This document shows positions 6,318 to 6,910 of a stretch of 6,910 bases of DNA, in pieces (the stretch's first letter is position 1; each line of letters begins with the position of its first letter). The notes below the pieces were generated by a model. It was not told the origin of the DNA. It ran no database searches and saw nothing but the letters and a program-made list of their open reading frames with translations. Position numbers and translations under genes: made by a program. The stretch comes from Nitriliruptoraceae bacterium (lineage in GTDB: Bacteria; Actinomycetota; Nitriliruptoria; Nitriliruptorales; Nitriliruptoraceae): positions 1 through 6,910 of the forward strand of contig SKNK01000269.1 in the NCBI GenBank assembly GCA_007120565.1, read 5' to 3'.

Positions 6318-6323
6318 AGCGTA
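6318..6323 (-). promoter_or_regulatory. Possible -10 box for a leaderless response regulator transcript
   Basis: On the minus strand TACGCT fits the actinobacterial TANNNT pattern and stands six bases before the ATG at 6311. With no Shine-Dalgarno sequence there, a transcript starting at or next to the ATG would make sense. No good -35 box was found. The box overlaps the GCCACTAC element (6328-6321) shared with the kinase upstream region. Confidence 0.35.
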
Positions 6324-6440
6324 GTGGCACGCGCTATCGTTCCCGCCGGGCACGCCCAACCGCCGCGAGGCTCGAGGCCGACGTCGTAGAACGCCATGGT
6401 CGCCGGCACCGTCGCCTCCGATAGAGCCATCCAAGCGGGC

Positions 6441-6910
6441 CTAGGGCTCCCCGAAGACCTTCACGAGCTCCGTCGCTTCCGCATCGAGATCGACGAACAT
6501 GCCGGGTAGGTGCTCGGCATCGAGGTCAGCCAGTTTGGCGCGCAGTTGGTCGTCGTCCATGGGCTGTTCCGGCGAGCCAACCGCGGCCTTGGTCACCGTC
6601 TCGATGATCTGCCCGTCGGCCGCCTCCCAGCGCAGATGCGCCTCGGACTCGAGCAGGGAGTCGTCCGTTCGAACGACGATGCGTTCGGCCAAGGATCGAA
6701 CCGCCGCGTCCACGTCGAGGAAGTCTGCGCGACGGGGATGGCCCCGGACGATCCCCAGCGCGGTGCAGTACGCGATCGAGAACTTCGCCTCGAGGCCCGT
6801 CTCGACGTCAGGGCCAAGGGGGGCAGCGTCACACGAGATCGGGTGCACGGTGACCGTGCCAACACCCGGGGCAGCTGCGCCTTGATCACGGGCCGCGACC
6901 GCCGTCTCGA
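6441..6910 (-). CDS. MmgE/PrpD-family protein, C-terminal part, 5' end beyond window edge
   Basis: The frame is open to the right edge, so only the last 155 residues are visible; the GTG at 6848 is internal, since in-frame residues upstream (GVGTVTVHPISCDAA) continue the fold. The signature is GPDVETGLEAKFSIAYCTALGIVRG, followed by a region on the pattern SLAERIVVRTDDSLLESEAHLRW and then GSPEQPMDDDQLRAKLADL. This matches the C-terminal domain of MmgE/PrpD proteins. The family includes 2-methylcitrate dehydratase, cis-aconitate decarboxylase and related lyases or epimerases, usually about 450 residues in length. Catalytic residues nearer the N-terminus are not visible, so the reaction cannot be assigned. 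It is probably cytosolic. It ends 129 bases before the regulator gene on the same strand; no strong terminator was seen in between. Confidence 0.88.
   Translation of the reverse strand, partial: ETAVAARDQGAAAPGVGTVTVHPISCDAAPLGPDVETGLEAKFSIAYCTALGIVRGHPRRADFLDVDAAVRSLAERIVVRTDDSLLESEAHLRWEAADGQIIETVTKAAVGSPEQPMDDDQLRAKLADLDAEHLPGMFVDLDAEATELVKVFGEP

Noticed and set aside
6312..6434. Upstream start of the response regulator at 6434
   Set aside because: The receiver domain begins canonically at 6311, and the added residues are Gly/Arg-rich without family support.
6441..6848. GTG at 6848 as the true start of the PrpD-family gene
   Set aside because: The frame stays open to the window edge, and the visible part is only the C-terminal domain of a family that is much longer.

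Overview
The base composition is strongly GC-rich, start codons are ATG where visible, and the proteins look actinobacterial: a NarL/FixJ-type regulator, a many-pass HisKA_3 kinase of the type common in Actinomycetota, an amidase and an MmgE/PrpD protein. A high-GC actinobacterium is therefore likely. I cannot place it more finely from sequence alone. Six genes cover almost the whole window, two of them cut by its edges. The longest gene-free stretch is about 196 bases (3378-3573), so no gap exceeds 300 bases. I see no rRNA, tRNA, CRISPR array, insertion sequence or attachment site.

Layout. The 3' three-quarters of an amidase-signature hydrolase (+, enters from the left edge, ends 1129) is followed by an unrecognised eight-helix membrane protein (+, 1210-2076). 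It converges on a membrane-anchored cupredoxin-like protein (-, 2169-2921), with a strong hairpin between them. Upstream of the cupredoxin gene on the same strand lies a small exported histidine-rich protein (-, 2985-3377). A 196-base divergent region then separates this pair from a 696-residue sensor histidine kinase (+, 3574-5664). The kinase converges on, and overlaps by 25 bases at its 3' end, a response regulator (-, 5640-6311). The last 155 codons of an MmgE/PrpD-family protein (-, 6441 to the right edge) close the window.

How the genes may work together. The two edge genes look like ordinary metabolic enzymes. The middle is more interesting. Three consecutive genes encode proteins whose predicted exported faces carry histidines or a type-1-copper-like Cys/His/Met set: the loops of the eight-helix protein, the cupredoxin domain, and the small secreted protein. 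They sit beside a two-component pair. I infer a cell-surface metal (probably copper) or redox module that may be controlled by the neighbouring kinase and regulator. This rests on residue patterns and gene order only. A dyad in the divergent region shares an eight-base core with the regulator's own start region and is a candidate operator for such control.
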